A stretch of DNA of 64,000 nt, from contig NC_092801.1 in NCBI RefSeq assembly GCF_918797505.1, forward strand, positions 30,511,487 to 30,575,486, read 5' to 3'. The notes under the pieces were generated by a model, which saw only the letters and a list, made by a program, of their open reading frames with translations, was not told the origin of the DNA and did not search any database. This stretch comes from Bemisia tabaci. Lineage: Eukaryota; Arthropoda; Insecta; Hemiptera; Aleyrodidae. This document shows positions 33,693-44,962 of this stretch, piece after piece. Each line of letters begins with the position of its first letter. Within the stretch, counting starts at the first letter, position 1. Position numbers and translations under genes: made by a program.

Positions 33693-34435
33693 GGTAGGTG
33701 TTTCAGCGCTCAGTCATTGGTTCTTCCATGTTCAAAATTTTCGTAAACGATGCTCCCCTATTCATTAAACTTAAATGTTTAGCCGTGATTCTGTCGATCT
33801 TTCTCATCATCTTATTTGCTGATGATATTTTGCTGGTAATAAGTAACAATAGCCTAGAAAGATTGGAAATTGACGCATTCATTCTATTCAACTTCCTCAA
33901 GCAATGGGGTGATTTAAATCTCCTAGAAGTAAACGGCGACAAGACAAAATGATGCTCATAAGCACGGAAAATATCATGGGTTCTTTCAAATTATCAATGG
34001 ATAATGAAGAAATTGAAAGAGTGGTAACGATCAAATATCTAGGTACACTAATAGATGAAAAATTGAACTTTGACGTTCATGTTAATGAAATTTTCTAAAA
34101 AATGCACACATATATTTTTGTTCTTAAAATGTTGTCCAAGTTTTGTGATTTTGATGTACTTATTAAGGTATACCATGCCGTTATTATGTCATGAATTGAC
34201 TACTGTATTAACTCTTGGACTCAGAGTAGTAAACTCCTTATTGAAAGAATTTTCAAAATCCAAAAGAAAGCTTTGAGGACTACATTAAAATGAAATCCGT
34301 ATGATTCCTGTAGAACTCGCTTTAAGAGTAATCGGCTGCTTACGGTGCCGTCCCGTCCTCTTGATATTTCGTATTATCATGAATTTTGTCATTAATAAAT
34401 TAGATCCCAGAAACTCAACAGCCAACTGCCAACTA
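33693..34435 (+). pseudogene. LINE reverse-transcriptase fragment
   Basis: The translated pieces read FQRSVIGSSMFKIFVNDA (the 'PQGSVLGPLLF..ND' motif), FADDILLV (the catalytic FADD box, Asp codons at 33821-33826) and, after a frameshift near 33950, VVTIKYLGTLIDEKLNF (the region after the thumb). Several stops and frameshifts follow. It is a dead non-LTR element in intron 1 of secreted gene copy 2. Confidence 0.88.
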
Positions 34436-34789
34436 AACGTTATCTTGACAGTCTCTGCGATATAAAAATCTGGCAACTCAATCTTGACGCTTTGGCTCAG
34501 TTAAGGCAAATTGCTTATAGTTTGAACAACACATGGTGGGAAATGAACGTCTGCTCGATTGAGAGGCTCGCTGAAACCGTTGTGGTGCGCGATTTGACTC
34601 ACGTAGAGCTTTGAGTTTCTTGTGAACGGGCCTTTCAAATTCCTCGTAACCAATGTGAAATAAAAACGTTAATACTTTGTTAGGAGTTAATTTCAGTAAT
34701 TATCGTTGCGCGAATCGTGTTCCACGTGAAATTCTGGTCAAGAAACATGTATCAGATTGCTTAAATTCGTAGCTTGTCTAGTGGTCCAT
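34436..34789 (+). mobile_element. Right half of the 550-bp palindromic element
   Basis: It matches the right halves of 40748-41300 and 45111-45667 (TGACAGTCTCTGCGATATAA, TCTAGTGGTCCA end). The left half is absent; the LINE fragment abuts it. Confidence 0.8.
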
Positions 34790-34883
34790 TTTAATGAAGT
34801 ACAACTTTTACACATAATAATAAACTAAAACTTCTTAAATAATTGAAACTTTGAGGATTCAAGTGCTGAAGATGGACGTACAC

Positions 34884-35107
34884 TGGAAAAAAACACATTG
34901 GATCTAGAGTCCAGACTCTTAAAAACATTGACAAGAAAAAATACTCTTGATTCAATCAGATTTAAGCTTAAATCAAGAACCAAGCCTCTTAATTTGAGCG
35001 GATTTCCTTTTGATTTAAGCTTAAATCTGCTTGAATCGAGAGTCCTTTTTCTTGTCAATGTTTTCAAGAGTCTGGACTCTAGATCCAATGTGTTTTTTTT
35101 CCACTGT
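34884..35107. mobile_element. CACTGG-ended palindromic MITE, 224 bp
   Basis: Near-complete inverted repeat with TTGGATCTAGAGTCCAGACT arms, flanked by TA. Copies are at 35773-36002 and 63746-63972. A further nested pair of palindromes fills about 35107-35680 (GTGTGCGAGAACTT arms inside AAAGGAACTATG arms). Confidence 0.88.
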
Positions 35108-35772
35108 ATTTTTGCTAAAAGGAACTATGTCGAACACCGAAATAAAAGTGAAGTTGCTTTTACATTCTGGATGTAAAAAAAGTGTGCGAGAACTTGGAAA
35201 ATGCTGAATTACCCGCTGTAGCAGTTACTTTAGCAATGCGAAGATGTAAAACTAACTGTTGTGGCGAGGAATTCAGCGTTTTCTAAGTTCTCGCACACTT
35301 TTCTTACATCCAGAATGTTAAATCAACTTCACTTTTTTTTCCGGTGAAGTTGAAAGATGGGGTGCGTGCTCGGCGAGGAAGCTGCATAAGAAACAATGTG
35401 GTCAGTGGATATAGTTCCCTCCGCGAAAATGGAAAAGAAACGGAACTGAGCGCTAACTCGTGAGCCGTGGACATGTGACAAGAGCGTTGTGGACAGGGCT
35501 CATGAGTTAAAGACTGACGACCTAGTCGTCATCGCACGTGTCGCGCCTCGTCGCGCCCGGTCCTCATCACTGACGTCACTGGCGCTTTTAAAGTCCCATT
35601 CATTCTTATGGCCCGAGCACTAACGAGCACACCCTATCTTTCCACTGGCACATAGTTCCATTTCGCATAAATACGTCCAAATGACAATGAAAAGTGAAAT
35701 TGTTAGGAATTTTCTCGTTTTCAGCTTTTTTAGCTTAAATCCTATGATTTTTGTTTAAGGTTATGTTCTATT

Positions 35773-36002
35773 CATCGGAAAAAAACACATTGGATCTAGA
35801 GTCCAGACTCTTAAAAACATCGACAAGAAAAAATACTCTTGATTCAATCGGATTTTTGCTCAGCTCAAGAACCAAGCCTCTCAATTTGAGCGGATTTCCT
35901 TTTGATTTAAACTTAAATCTGATTGAATCAAGAGTATTTTTTCTTGTCAATGTTTTCAAGAGTCTGGACTCTAGATCCGATGTGTTTTTTTTTCCAGTGT
36001 TG
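35773..36002. mobile_element. CACTGG-ended palindromic MITE next to a splice acceptor
   Basis: Second copy of the 34884 family, with the left terminus eroded. It ends about 70 bp before exon 2 of secreted gene copy 2. Confidence 0.85.
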
Positions 36003-36070
36003 TTTTGAGCCAAACGATACATCGAACCACTACCGAATACGATTTATCGGCTAGTTTTTTTTCCCCCCAG

Positions 36071-36826
36071 GCAATAGCAGTACTGGTGATGCTCTACCAC
36101 GCTGCGAACGCCATGCCTCCTGACCGCAGCATCGTCCAACTGAACGTGGACGAACCGAACATGGACGAACCGAACATGGACGAACCGAATACGGTCGAAC
36201 CGAATAACGACGAACCGAAAGAAACCGAGACTGGAGATGGACGGCTGACAACCCGAGAAAGTGAAGTGGCGATCGATAGAGACCAGCAACCCAAAGGCTG
36301 TGGATTCTTGTGTAGAACGATGCGGGGAGCTAGGAGTGCTAGGAGGTCTATGAGCAGACGTTTCTCGCAAAGGACGAAATCCATAACAGGTTCAAGCTCT
36401 TCGAAGGATATTGCACAAAGTAAGGCTTATAAACAAGCAATGTTTGGGAGGACTAGAACGAGGTCGATGACTCGTAGTGCATCGCCTGATGGGTCATCTC
36501 CTACAAGCGGAGCGACTAAGGTAATAGCATCGGAAGAAACTCCCCCGGTGGGTATAAAGGTGGAAGTTCCTCCCCCAAGAATAGCTCTTCCCAAGGGTCG
36601 CCCCCCAAACAAAAGTTTTCAAGAAAGCAGAAAGGAAAACAACCGGTTGGAATTGAGATTACAGAGGACGATTAGAATTGGTAAAAAGACAAGTTTTTAT
36701 CGAAGGACAGAGTTGTTTCTATTTCAAAAAAAAATTAAGTTTATTTCTAATGAATACAACAGGCGTGGCGTGCTTTGCGATATATCGATTGTTATGCCAT
36801 TTAAACCTATGGAAAAGAATCGATAA
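36071..36826 (+). CDS. Secreted acidic-repeat protein, copy 2, exon 2
   Basis: I do not recognise this protein. After a CCCCCCAG acceptor the exon continues the signal peptide as AIAVLVMLYHAANA, with cleavage predicted before MPPDRS. The joined protein is 262 residues. A short acidic array follows (DEPNMDEPNMDEPN, five-residue units), then GRLTTRE, then a strongly basic Arg/Ser-rich stretch (SARRSMSRRFSQRTKS) and SSSSKDI, which corresponds to SKKDL in copies 1 and 3. The last 22 codons (from 36760) and the TAA are inside a hAT-type MITE, so the natural C-terminus has been replaced. The Arg-rich segment could act as a nuclear-localisation signal if the protein enters another cell; that is inference. 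The copy may be functional or decaying. Confidence 0.8.
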   Translation, partial: AIAVLVMLYHAANAMPPDRSIVQLNVDEPNMDEPNMDEPNTVEPNNDEPKETETGDGRLTTRESEVAIDRDQQPKGCGFLCRTMRGARSARRSMSRRFSQRTKSITGSSSSKDIAQSKAYKQAMFGRTRTRSMTRSASPDGSSPTSGATKVIASEETPPVGIKVEVPPPRIALPKGRPPNKSFQESRKENNRLELRLQRTIRIGKKTSFYRRTELFLFQKKIKFISNEYNRRGVLCDISIVMPFKPMEKNR

Positions 36827-36921
36827 ACAGGGTGTTCGCAGCGAACACCTTAATAATCGATTCTTTACCATTGGTTTCAATGGCTTAACAATCGATGTAT
36901 CGCAATTCACGCCACGCCACT
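36760..36921. mobile_element. hAT-type MITE that supplies the stop codon of copy 2
   Basis: CAGGCGTGGCG and CGCCACGCCACT ends; GAATACAA (36752-36759) and GAATATAA (36922-36929) are the 8-bp duplications with one change. The reading frame of copy 2 runs 22 codons into it. Confidence 0.9.
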
Positions 36922-37287
36922 GAATATAAATATTATTTTCACTTGAAAAATTGTAGCTTGAAAGAGGAAAATCCTCTATCACTCGGGGAAAGGATTCACA
37001 GCCAAAAAATCTTCTGTAAATATTATTTTATTTTGTCATATTTTTGTGTCATGAGTCGAATCACAATATTTCCTCACTCATGAGTCGAATTTGGAATCTT
37101 TTCAATGGGTTTACCGTATCCTGTGTGAAATTTTGCCGAATAAACACGTTTTGGTTGTCTTTAACTATATACCTTGTCTAGTGAGTCATTTTAGCGGGAC
37201 AACTTTCTTTCCTTCCCCATATAGTTTTTAATATTGTATTTTCATGTAACGCTGGTAATAGGCACAGCCCTAAATTCATTCGGTTTG

Positions 37288-37293
37288 AATAAA
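37288..37293 (+). promoter_or_regulatory. Poly(A) signal of secreted gene copy 2
   Basis: AATAAA lies in the segment homologous to the distal signal of copy 1, 462 bp after the copy 2 stop. Upstream, both genes also share a TTTTCAATGGGT block (about 23697 and 37096). Confidence 0.55.
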
Positions 37294-37587
37294 TGGTTTT
37301 CTCACAACATCGTGTGCGTTTTGATTTGATTTCTAAAAACATTTCCCACTTATTAGAACATACGCGGACATCTAGACGTCCCCTGTGGAGACCCCTCACT
37401 TTCACTTTCACGCAGACTGAACTTAACTAAACCTATAATTTGAGCTAACCTAAATCTTGGTTGCATTATTTCGCTACTGCCGTAGCTTGATTTGCTTGTA
37501 TTAAAATAAAATTTAATCATGTTAACTCCCTCCTCTTTCTTTTACGCTTCTCATTATCCTTCTCGATGGCGCCATTTAAGATTTTAA

Positions 37588-38081
37588 CAGTGGCACGGCG
37601 TGCTTTACGATACGTTTATTGATCTGCCATTTAAACCAATGAAGAAGGATCGACCGTTAATAATATATTAAATAGGTCAATTATATGTTAGTAATAAAAT
37701 TAATCTGAGCATCAAGGCCCTAACATTTATCTTGTTACTTAATATAGTTTCTTTACCGTAGCTTCAAATGGCAATCGATATAATCATCAAAACCTGAAGG
37801 CGAAACCGTTGTATCATGCGTTTCACTGCCGTGGTAAGAAAGAACGCCGTATAAGCCTTCAGACGTTGCAGAATTTCCTGCGATAAAAACCGAATTTACA
37901 AGGAAACTGTTAGAATTGTTCTCAAAAATTTTCAGACGACTTTGTACGCAATTTAATCTTAGATATCTGAAAATTTCAAAGAAAAATATGTATGATTCAA
38001 TTGCGTCAAAAATACACGTTTTATCAAGGGAAATTTGGCAACTCTCGAATGTTCATACGGCTTTTTACCTTAGCACGGCAG
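37588..38081. mobile_element. Degraded hAT-type MITE and a CTGCCGTG-family MITE
   Basis: 37588-37780 carries scrambled hAT-MITE blocks (GGCACGGCGTGCTTTACGATA). 37826-38081 is a CTGCCGTG-family copy with a perfect TTCA duplication on each side. Confidence 0.75.
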
Positions 38082-38084
38082 TTC

Positions 38085-38440
38085 ACCAAACTTATCTAAC
38101 AAACTTTTCTACCCCTTTAGAGTTGCTAATTCAGCCGGAAAGAGATACTCCTTCATATTGTGAGTTATATTACGCATTTTGCCCCATTAAACATTTCTAC
38201 TCCTGCGTTAAAGTCTCTGAGTTAGCCGAAAAGACATGTTCCTTCATTATATAGATTCGCAATTTTACTTACGCGGAAGTCCAAATATTTGCATCACGCG
38301 TTTCGTCCCTCTATTTATCTACTCCTGCGTTAAAGTCTCTAAGTCAGCCGAATGTAGATTCCCCTTCATTTGGTAGATACACAATTTTACCTTCTTGGAA
38401 ATCGAAAAAGTTTTATCACGCACTGATAAAATCCCGGCGC
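38085..38440 (+). repeat. Tandem repeat, about 122-bp unit, near three copies
   Basis: CTACTCCTGCGTTAAAGTCT recurs at 38197 and 38319, with CAATTTTACTTNC and a CACGCGTTTCG-like block in each unit. The first unit is more diverged. Confidence 0.75.
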
Positions 38441-38449
38441 GAAAGTCAC

Positions 38450-40340
38450 GCTTACTCAGTTGCTATTTCGACCACCCGTTTACTCTGAGTTCATGGATCC
38501 GGCGCGAAATCTATCAGGCAAATGTAAAACGGAACTGTCGCAGCATGGATTTGAACTCGGTTCGCGGCGCGGCGGTGGGTAGACGAGTGCGATATCACTT
38601 TTGGGCGCTTCTGGGTACCAGATGCGCCCTTTCCAACCGTTCGACTCCCCCGATGTAACATGTACTATACTACATGCCCTTTTGCCTTATGGGTAATGAC
38701 GCCATTCTGGTACACCCGGGAAAATTGGATTTTTTTCTGCATCTGGTATTCGTAAAAGTTTTCGTGAAATGTTTTGCTTTTAAGCATAACAATCTCGCAC
38801 GGACGTAATACCTGGTTAAAGTATTTTAGGGCCTCCTTATGCTTTAAATACTTATATCCGAGGCAGTACTTTCAGATCGATTTGAAAAAATCACGAACAG
38901 TCACGTGATCTCTTCATTTTAGTGACGTATTACTGTGCTACTTTGTGATTGGTTCATTTTCTTGGCGCAGCATCGACACGTCAGCTGTTTGCGGCATTGA
39001 GCGGAAGGTTTATGGTTATGTCATGGACCAAGAGAATGAATAAGGACCCCCAACTCCAGTTAGCGGAGACATTAGCGCTGCCTATATTTTCATCCATGGC
39101 CGATGTCACCGCCGGCCGGCCGGTCCCTCTCTTCCCCGCGACCCGCGCCTCCCCCCCCCCCTATGCTGAACTCCTCTTCACGCGGCCCCGCTCCCCCGCG
39201 ACCTGCGCGCCCTACCTCGCGGCGTCGCGACGCCGCTGTCCGCTAGATCGCGTTGACGCACCAGCTTTAGAGGTTCCGCCGCTGTTTCCCGTCGTCTGAT
39301 TTACAGTGCATCCTTTATGTTTCTATTCACCACCAACTTAAATTCGTCACAAAGTTCTAGTAGAAAGTTTCAGATCTTCGCGGTCGATCTGTAGTATTGA
39401 AGGGTTTTGCGCAAGATAGACTTACACAGGTATGGAAAAGTTGAAAATTTCCCATGAGCCTCAGTACGTGTCACATAACTACGTTACGTAGGTTAAGGGG
39501 CCCGTTTTTTTAATTAAATTACAATCAAATTAACATTCAAACGTTTGTGCGTTTAAACGTTAACATTGATATCGCATTATCAAAATTGTGCAAAAAATCC
39601 CACAAAATTTTGACAAACGATAAACCGAACATAATAATTCAAAATAATCAAAACATTCAAAATGGCTGACGTTAAGGGGCCGCTGGAGAGCCAATCAGAG
39701 GCCAGTTGTTAAGTTCTGTCCATACCTGTGTAAATCTACCTTGGGTTTTGCGGTTAAAGAATCCCACTTTAAATTCCATCTTCGTCAGTCTTCGGGTACA
39801 TAAGTTGGTAGAAATATGCTTTGTCAAAGAAGCGCCCTCCAACGCTTGGGCGTTGGAACTGCTTGTTTCTATTCGACGCACGTGTCAGAAGTACCTGCAT
39901 ACATATACGCTACTTGAGGGGGCTCAACTAATTCGTCCGTCGTTGGTGATATTCACGCACTGATCTATTCACTCACAGTGCGGCGCTCAGAGTAAATCAT
40001 TGATTTTTAACAGTGCGTATTTCGCCCCATCTCATTTCTCTCCCCTGCGGTTGCGTTGCGTGCCTTGCGTTTCTTCCCATGAATCAGCGGGAGAGAGATC
40101 AATCTCTTTTTCACTGTTGTGGATACGCGAGAAACTTAGTTTCTTCATAATTGTGACCGATTTGTGAAAAGGAAAATCATCCTCTGGAAGAAAATTTCCA
40201 AGACTTTGAACTATACGCGAGAACCGATCAAGGTTAGCGCCTGCAAGACTGCAGAAATACTTCAAGCATTGCGCCTCTGTCGCTCTCGGCTCTTGACTCG
40301 CGAATCGTGGGACTACGCGGGAAATTGAGCACAATTTCAG
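38450..40340. other. Spacer before secreted gene copy 3, with a GC-rich block
   Basis: 39080-39290 is unusually GC- and CpG-rich for this window (GCCGGCCGGCCGG, runs of C). A diverged inverted pair with ACACAGGTATGG arms spans about 39395-39755. No convincing gene is seen. Confidence 0.5.
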
Positions 40341-40541
40341 AACGGCATTGCACTGTCATATTCTTGTAAAAAATTGATGCGTCCGATGCAATTTCACAAC
40401 CATGGGATGGAATTACGTTTTTTCCGGGAAATGAAAAATACTGATGTCAATCATCTTTGACTGCGGAGGATGAAGTAAATTTAGTTTTATGAAAGTTTCC
40501 ATTTCGGCAGGCCCTCATTTGGTGACCAGAGATCGCCTAGA

Positions 40542-40574
40542 ATGGCAGTGGGACTCCTGAGCAAGGCTTTTTTG
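40542..40574 (+). CDS. Secreted acidic-repeat protein, copy 3, exon 1 (signal peptide)
   Basis: The exon reads MAVGLLSKAFL and ends at GGTAAG, like copies 1 and 2. The first 100 bases of the intron still align to both other copies, for example GTNAATTTATT-like blocks and TTATTTGTGTAAATTTGTACAAA. The 5.2-kb intron has been enlarged by two 553-557-bp palindromic elements, hAT-type MITEs, a 240-bp tandem duplication and another large palindrome. Confidence 0.85.
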
Positions 40575-40747
40575 GTAAGTTTATTCACTTTTAATACTCA
40601 AATTCAGTCATTATTTGTGTAAATTTGTACAAATTTCCTCAACTGCAAAAACTTTCCGATGATATTTTGATGCACGGAAAAAATGAATGGTGAATGAATG
40701 ATGCACGAAAAAAATTAAACGGCTTTATGTATGTAAGTAAAAATGAA

Positions 40748-41300
40748 TGGACCACTATAGACGAAGCACGAATTTCAGCATTCTGATACATGTTTTTTCA
40801 CCAAAATTTCACGTAAAACACGATGCGCACAACGAAAATTACCGAAATTGACTCCTTACGAAGATATTTAATGATTCTTGGTGCGTGAATTGAAACCACC
40901 CGCTCATGAAAACTCAATGTTCTACGTGATTCACATCGCGCGCTACACGTTATCATGAACGTCTCTGCGATAAAAAAATCTGGCAACCTCAATCTTGACG
41001 CTTTGGCCCAGCTATAGCAAATTACTTATGGTTGGAAAAACACATGGTGTAAAATGAACATTGCTCGATTGAGAAGCTTGCTGAAACCGTTGTAGTGCGC
41101 GATTTGACTCACGTAAAGCTTTGAATTTCTTGTATGAGCGGGCAGTTCAAATTCCCCGTAACCAATGCGAAATAAAGATGTTGATATCCCCGTAGGAGTT
41201 GGTTTCAGTAATTTTAATTGCACTAATCGTGTTCTACGTAAAATTTTGGTTAAGAAACATGTATCAGAATGCTTAAATTCGTACCTTGTCTAGAGGTCCA
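40748..41300. mobile_element. 550-bp palindromic element (TGGACCACTA ends)
   Basis: Long inverted arms with ATTCTGATACATGTTT and complement. No clear target duplication. It lies in intron 1 of copy 3. Just before it, 40705-40738 contains a short CGGCTTTATGTATGTA tail as in the LINE copies. Confidence 0.85.
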
Positions 41301-41349
41301 TTGAAAAATTTACATTTCCACCTCTCAGACACTTCTTTTAACTACAAAA

Positions 41350-41830
41350 TTACTAAATCAGAAATATCATTTTTTGCCGCGTGCTGTATAATTTATACAA
41401 ACTGAAAAATTGCCTGAGAGTTCTTCGTGTAGATTTCGGATACTTTGTGTGAGAAAAAACATATTATGAGAAACAAAGGGAGAGGGAAACTAATACTTCG
41501 AGATAAAATTGGGTTATACGAGTGAATGATTGAGACCCTACGAAGTCAAATACAAGAGATAAATCGATAGGTCACTAAACTATGGACGAATTTTTACTTG
41601 CGAATACAACACAAACTTAATGATTTACACAAACGGAAAGATCGGCTGAAAATTCTTTCTATAAGTTTCGGATACTTTGTTTGAGGAAAAAGACTATTAT
41701 GAGAAACAAAGAGAGAAGGGAACAAATAGTTTGAGATAAAATTGGGTAATACGAGTAAATGATTGAAACACTACGAAGTCTAATACAAGAGTAAACTCAG
41801 ATCACTAATCTATGGACATATTTTGACTCG
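41350..41830 (+). repeat. Tandem duplication, 239-bp unit, two copies
   Basis: TTTCGGATACTTTGT..GAG and TATTATGAGAAACAAAG recur at 41435 and 41674 with about 80% similarity by eye. Confidence 0.8.
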
Positions 41831-42031
41831 CGAATATATTATTCCCAGGCTGATAAATGACGCGTAGAACACTTTTACGCGAAAAAAGGACTCAAAAACT
41901 GAGGAATAAGCGGTTCTCAAAGCGCACCTTTTCCGCAAAAAAAGGATTCGGTTTCGCGCCAAACTGAGTGATATCATCCGGCAACAATCAGAAGCGAGCG
42001 CGGGTTTCCACGACTTTCGTCGAATGTTCAT

Positions 42032-42194
42032 CAGTGGCGTGGCGTGCTTCGATATATAGCGATATTTCCCCATTTGAAGCAAGGCAAAGAATCGATTATT
42101 AAGGTGTTCGTTGCGAACACCTTGTTAATCGATCCTTTTCCATAGGTTTGAATGCCAGACTAATCAATATATCGCAAAGCACGCCACGCCACTC
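42032..42194. mobile_element. hAT-type MITE, 163 bp
   Basis: CAGTGGCGTGGCGTGC and complementary ends; flanks ATGTTCAT and ATGTTTAT form an 8-bp duplication with one change. Confidence 0.92.
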
Positions 42195-42199
42195 ATGTT

Positions 42200-44325
42200 T
42201 ATCTACTCTGCGAATGTGTTAACAATAGGAAAGTCTAAACTATACCTTTAGAATCAAGGAACTGAATCTCGTACATGTTTTCTACATATATATAGTAAAC
42301 AAGCAATAATTCCACATCGAAATCAGTCGTCACCTTTCGGCCGAAATATCATTAGCGCCATGCGACGTTTCAAAATTTCCGCCGCCATTTTATTTTTTTA
42401 CGGAGAAATTGTTGGTTGAATCTGTTTGAAAATTTCACTGAATTTTATCGGCAGCACAAAGAAAATTCAGTGAAATTTTTGGACAGCTTCGTTGAGCAAT
42501 ATTTCTCTGTAAAAAAGGAAATGGCGACGAACATTTTTGAACGTCGTATGGCGGTTGTAACACTTTGGCCGGAGGGTGACAACGTTTTATTTTGACAAAC
42601 ATGAGTGGAAAACGAGAGAAGATAGCGAGTTGACTGTCATAGTACCGCACTTCCATCACTTTCTCGCCATCCCAGCGCGTTTGAAATTCCTTCGGGTCTT
42701 TGGACTTTTTAAGAGCTTAAAAAATTTGGCTTAAAAAATATGCAATTAATCATCACGTAATCTACTCACCCAGTGCTTTCAGAATATTAAATAAAAAACA
42801 CAAGGTTTAGGTTTATCCAATGGAAAACTTTACAACTAAATAACATTAAAAAAAAATTGATGATGAGAGGCAACTTGAAACCTGGTGATAACCATTAAAT
42901 GTTGCAAAAATTGTGTGGCTCTTTCCGTCATTTGTCAGGGAGTCATCGACAACTCTCGTCACAAACTATGTGCATTATGACGTGAGCCCTGCGATGCACA
43001 TATCATTATGAGTCTCAGGGCTTATATCCTAATGCACATGGTACCATTTGGCAGAAATACGTCCATTTCAGGTTCTACAATTCTCGACTACAGTTCTACT
43101 GAAATAAGTCGCGACAGGTATCACTCCTTGCACTGGCAGTTAATCTCTTGGTTTCAAACAGTATATTCGTAAAACCTTAAAAAGCGCGGCCTTAAAAAGC
43201 GACCTTGCGGTCGGTCGCATTAAAGAGATTTCTGGGCTATTCAACGAAAAAACCTTCCTCAAAATATTGTTAGTGGGCTAGATTATGAAATTTATTCTTG
43301 GAACACCGATTATTCAACGTTTATTTAAACGGATTGAACGCAATGTTACCAACTTGCAAGGATTGCCTCTACTAGGGTCTTTTTAAACCACAAGAGCCTT
43401 CAGGCTATTTCGGCGGGTCGGTAACACTGCTTGTCTCCCATTTAACTTCATTATGAATGATCGATTTTTGATGAGGAAGCATGCTACGATTACAATCGAT
43501 AGATATCGATTATTTTTCGTAAGCTTTATGTGTCTGTTGCACGCAAGAGATACAGCCGAGTGAATACATTTTTTAAGGGTGAATTCGCTCGATAATCGCA
43601 TTGGGCACATCGAAAAATTCTGAAATTCACTCCTTAACGCGCAATGGAGAATTTGCAGGTGTCTACATTTGATGAATTTCGTGTTTGAGTGGAAAATATT
43701 GAGCGAACTGAACGCGAGGATACCCTTGGTTCATGAATTGAACAATTATTGGAGAAGTCTCCTTGCGTAAGATTTCAATTGATTCAAAACTTTTGTTTTT
43801 GCGAGATAAAGAAATAACGAGGAAACAAACTCGAAAACTATTGAAATCATACAATAGAAAAACTTAGTAACATCGTCTGCCTACTCAGGTTAGTTTTTCT
43901 TACTCCTCTAGCTGTGCAAGCCTGGTCGGCGGTGACTGAGAAAAACTGCCCGTAGACTAGGGGAAACTTGAAAAATTGTGTCGTGAACTACGCTGAGTGC
44001 CCGGTAAGGAAAGAGTTCAAACTTTCCTGGCGTATTCAACGTGATTTTCGGGCAAATTTCACCCGAAAATTGCATCGTTGGACCGCGTTTCGCAGAGAGG
44101 AACCAATGTGCCACATCGGCTGTTGCCAAATGTAACTGGGCAACTTAATTTTTTACAAGATAACGTTTGTGTGGATTTCTTAAAAAATTTTAAAGAATTT
44201 GCTCCTTACTATGCAGAAAATTCACTGAGGTTTGAACTTTTCCAAAATTTCGAACAAAATTCCACGAAATTCCGCACAACCGTATGGATGTGAAAAATGA
44301 AATTGCCCAATTGAACTTAATAATG
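42200..44325. other. Intron 1 of copy 3, mostly unassigned
   Basis: An imperfect hairpin repeat of the GGACGTA-ended type is at about 42960-43070. The rest shows no gene. Confidence 0.5.
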
Positions 44326-44329
44326 GCTA

Positions 44330-44943
44330 ATGTGGCTTTGTTTCTTTCTGCTGAGCGTGCTGCCATAATCGCGAAGAGAGCAGTAAGTGCAATGATGTAG
44401 TTTTGAGAAAACGGGCTCAGAAGCTTTTAAACGAAAAATTTTATTGAAAGAAGCCGCCGTTCTTTGTCAAATTGCTACAAATCGCCCGAAAGACTCCTAC
44501 AAATTGTTTGGATGATTAAAAATCGACTGATTCTATTTCAATTACATAAAAATGGAATCTTTCCCGTTCTGCTAGGGTATTGTTAAGCAAGACAGCCGTA
44601 AGTGCTATCTTTGGCATGCTTTCGTGGTTGCGTATTTTGGACACATAAAATACCCATTTTAAGGTTAGAAATTGGTAGAAGAGAGCGGCACTTTACTTGA
44701 GAGTAGTGTTTTCATTGGCTCTCGGAAGGAATATTGTCACGTACTGTTGTCTTTCCGAAAACTGCGACATTTTTGGCGCACTTACGGCTTTCTCGTACGT
44801 CTCGTTTTGAGACTATCAAGATGAATTTCGCTGTTTTAGCTATTTCAGTGATTTCATCTAGAAGAGTTTAGACAAATTTTGAAGGAAATTCGATTTCGAA
44901 AATTCAACACTTACTGCTCTCTTTGCTATCACGGTTGCGTGGT
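44330..44943. mobile_element. Large palindromic element with AGAGAGCAGTAAGTG blocks
   Basis: CGAAGAGAGCAGTAAGTG near the left end is inverted as CACTTACTGCTCTCTTTG near the right end. A fragment of the same sequence is at about 1550-1710. Confidence 0.65.
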
Positions 44944-44962
44944 CCATTTATTCGGCTGCATC

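Noticed and set aside
38949..39299. 116-codon plus-strand frame over the GC-rich block
   Set aside because: Pro/Arg/Ala-rich translation is expected from the base composition; no homology or splice context.
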